Assembly: GCA_902806575.1 (NCBI GenBank)
Contig: CADCXD010000007.1
Coordinates: 1,798,001 to 1,862,000, forward strand
Source of the DNA: Jackrogersella multiformis
Lineage: Eukaryota > Ascomycota > Sordariomycetes > Xylariales > Hypoxylaceae
Length of the DNA stretch: 64,000 nt
Reading direction: 5' to 3'
Position numbers and translations under genes: made by a program. The notes below the pieces were generated by a model. The model had not been told where the DNA came from. It searched no databases and was given only the letters and a program-made list of their open reading frames with translations. Each line of letters opens with the position of its first letter. Position 1 is the first letter of the stretch. Below are positions 61,091 to 64,000 of the stretch, in pieces.

Positions 61091-64000
61091 GCTAACTACC
61101 TACCTACGCTAGGCTGATCACTCAACACGGACCATTGTAATAGTGTGTAGAGTCTAGACGAGACGAAACAAGTGAGTGATAGATTATAGCGATGGAAAAA
61201 TAATGAGGCAGTGTGAGGGAAAAAAAAACCCGAGTGTGTGGAACCTTGGAAATGGAGACAATGAGCAAGGTTTTGCAAAGTAACTTTCTTGCCAAGGCCG
61301 TTGAAAATGAAGCTTATCCTTGACATGTCCCCTGCATAAACGTCCCATCCATAGGTGGCCCTGCATGGACCACGAGTCTGTAACTAGGTTTATTTACCCC
61401 ACTTAGGGAATGTTACCAGTGTTATCCGCCGGGAGATTACACTGTCTTTCTTTTGTCACATTTATGTCTCTTAACATATCCTTATACTTAATAGTAAATA
61501 CCTACTTAGTTTATTATAGGTACCTATCCCTGCCATCGTTATTTTTTAAGCAATGTAAGTATTTCCTTTTATGTACATACTTAATAATTAAAGTTTACAT
61601 AATACTTAATAACTTACATAATTACTAAGTATCGATATTATATATATTTATAATAAAGCTGGCCGTACCGTTAAGTAAATACATATGTAAGGTACGTAAA
61701 GAGTAACACTCAGCTCCTTTCCTCCCTACCCTACCTACTTATGTAAAGTACCTGCCTACTTACCTAAATAAGAGGCATCTAGATAAGTACTTAAGCCGTA
61801 GGCTCGATTTGCTGCTCGCTCTCAAGAGAGCTATGGAAGAACTAGCAGTTTCACTCCCACACTACTGATTATGGCGTTCGCCTAGTTGTTGAAAATGGCC
61901 AGCTGAGACTCGGACTACCTACCTAGGTAGGTAGGGAAGACTACATATACTTACCTAATGCTAGGCACGCAGGCACGCAGGCACGCAAAGGTTATACCCA
62001 GTGATCTACCTACCTACCTACCTAGGTACCTAGATACCTATGTAGGTAGTGCAGTATACATAAGCCAATGCAGCCACGGCACATCACCCGTCTCTCTCCC
62101 CTGCACACCGGCCTGACCAGCTCATCCGTTCAAACACACGCGAGGCTCAAGTACATACATAATGTACATATTAAGATGGGGCAGATCAGATCAGATCATC
62201 AGATTCTCATCTTGACCACGCCACGGTGTCCCTCTTATATCTTATCATCTTCTGCTTGGGCGAAAGATGTGTAGGTACCATGAGCCAGACCTCTAAGCTA
62301 GGTATGGCATCAAAGATACATGTAGCTTGACACTAATACCTACCTAGGTACGATTAGTACGTCAGAACCTTAAAGGTCAATGACGTGTTAAATATAAAAA
62401 GCTTGAAGCCCTGGAGGAAGGCATACCACCTATATGTACCTAACCTAGGTAAGTAGTAAGTATCTAGCTGTCTACCAGACTCTACCTACCTACCTACATA
62501 CCTAAGTAAGGTGTGTATCTAAACCAAATAGTAGGTACGTAACTACCTACACAGTATAAATGGATCTGACAGTAAATAATAAGGCGTCGACATACCGGTA
62601 CCTAGGTATGTACGCTAACAGATACCTACCTATATTAGAGACTACTATGTACCTGCCGTGTAGTGTAGTAGAACTTCCGCGGTCCAATCATAATGCTGTT
62701 CCTGGCGCTTGGCCGCGTTCGGGTTTAGCCCCTGAATGGTGTACCCCTGAGCTGGTGGGTAATATCCGCACCTCGTCCAGCCCGTTCCTGTCAACGATAG
62801 AGTCAAAGAGTTTAGTGTACACTAGGTAGTGTGGTGTAGGCTTCCAGGCTTCTTTTCATTTTTCTTTTCGTCCACCTTTTTTTGGTCACCTCCCTTTTTT
62901 TTTTTTTTATCACATCATGAGCCAACGTTTACGAAAGGACCTTAGTAAGCAATAGAGTGGCAAACTTGCTTACATGATTATTTTAGGTACCTAGGTACTT
63001 AACAGAAGCAAAAAGCAGAGAAGAACGGCTTTGCATCTGGCTGTGCCTAGCTGCCTAGGTAGGTAATAGGTACCTAGGTATGTAATATGGCTGCATCTCG
63101 TCTATCACAGCTACCTGCAACTTGACGTGGGGTATTAGATACTACCTAGGTAGGTATTATGTTTGGACGTCTTTATGTCTTTACGAAAAGTACCTCCCTG
63201 TCAGTATCATATCTCATTTTCTCCATTTTCACTGAATGGCCGATTTTTCTTACCTCCTAATCATGTACATAGTACCTAGGTAACAGGTAACTATTACATA
63301 CCTCTAGGAACTAACGACGACGTTAGTCTGGGCCATTCTCGTTTGTGTTATAGTAGTGGGTATAGGTAGCGTACCGGTACCCAGGTAGTATGTAGGTAGT
63401 ATATGATTTTTGAGCTAGGCATGATGATGAGGACTCCGAAATCCACCACTACCCGCAGTCGACGGCCCGCCTGAGAATCTGCCATCCTATCTCACATCTT
63501 AATTAGGTACCTAGTGCCTAGCAGCCAGGCAGCTAGTTACCTCTGGCATTCTGAGATGCAAGATCTCGATGGGCCCCCCCGAGGTCCAGCTGTGTGGATA
63601 AGGTACTACTAGTATGTATGACTTGCTTCGGCAGGTTAGGTTCCCAACGTTCATTGCTGATCCACTTCATCTTAAACTTGGCTCTTTGGGATATCGTATC
63701 CTTGACAACATCCCGCATCTTCGGCTCGACCAAGAGGTACAGGACATCGTCATAGGTAATTTACAAACATTCTTAAACTCCGGGGGAGCTGTGTCCAGTA
63801 CCTAGCAGCCTAGGTAGGCAAGACAATCCATGTTTATTACTATTACTAGTGTATTAGGCTCTTCCAATTTGTTGTTCCGAATATTTCACTATTTCGGGTG
63901 GACATTCGTCTTTCCTGGTTACCTGTCCTAATGCCTGCCATAGGTATATATCCTCGCCGCCTATGCCTATTACCACTCCGACAAGCCAGGTAACGCTGGA
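61091..64000. other. Gene-free right end with dense CCTAGGTA palindromes
   Basis: No convincing gene. CCTAGG-centred palindromes with TACC/GGTA extensions recur at about 61921, 62023, 62344, 62448, 62600, 62990, 63056, 63072, 63145, 63277, 63510 and 63810. An 8-bp repeat (GGCACGCA, three units) lies near 61964-61987 and a T run at 62894-62908. A 63-codon open frame at 63614-63805 is not repetitive but matches nothing I recognise and has no supporting signals. Confidence 0.6.

Noticed and set aside
63614..63805. 63-codon frame near the right end
   Set aside because: Not repetitive, but no homology recognised, no splice or promoter signals, and surrounded by CCTAGG repeats.

Overview
The window comes from a filamentous ascomycete, most likely Pezizomycotina and perhaps Sordariomycetes. 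The evidence is short introns (53-102 bp) with GTAAGT-type donors and CTAAC-like branch sites, genes typical of moulds (PDR-type ABC transporter, GH30 glycanase, CVNH-LysM lectin), a long block that looks like repeat-induced point mutation (RIP), and many CCTAGGTA palindromes between genes. Placement below class level is not possible from the sequence alone.

The window has two halves. Bases 1 to about 35155 are an extremely AT-rich block with no intact gene. CpA/TpG are scarce, TpA dominates, and much of the remaining C lies in CpG, which is the RIP pattern. Two co-linear copies of one Ty3/Gypsy-type LTR retrotransposon can still be read on the minus strand (5085-11895 and 18357-24934). Each has terminal repeats of about 160-168 bp, and copy 1 retains a decayed reverse-transcriptase active-site box. 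Solo or truncated LTRs of the family lie at 1297, 3697, 13265, 15557, 25487 and 32201. A second LTR family (162-bp LTRs with TG...CA ends) forms a 0.6-kb TRIM-like element nested in copy 2 (22512-23128). It also has LTR copies at 26618, 31552 and 32301.

The AT-rich block ends abruptly near 35155. The remaining 29 kb holds seven genes: a GH30 glycanase (+, 36053-37601); a glycine-zipper/CVNH-LysM lectin (+, 39812-40774); a full-size PDR-type ABC transporter (+, 43354-48128, four exons, 1513 aa); a four-helix membrane protein of unknown function (-, 48844-49707, two exons); a zinc-free MDR oxidoreductase (+, 51713-52642); a secreted sorbosone/glucose dehydrogenase-like beta-propeller protein (-, 52987-54486, four exons); and a 1170-aa disordered protein (-, 56130-59642). 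Intergenic DNA carries microsatellites, a degenerate 8-bp minisatellite, G-rich runs and clusters of CCTAGG palindromes, densest in the gene-free right end (61091-64000).

The genes do not form a recognisable biosynthetic cluster. Several act at the cell surface or outside the cell (glycanase, transporter, dehydrogenase-like propeller), and the glycanase lies next to RIP-affected DNA, as is common for fast-evolving fungal genes. I found no CRISPR, tRNA, rRNA or clearly new multi-gene system. The best leads are the layered transposon history of the AT block, the nested TRIM with its possible 5-kb partner, and the unusual domain layout of the CVNH-LysM protein.
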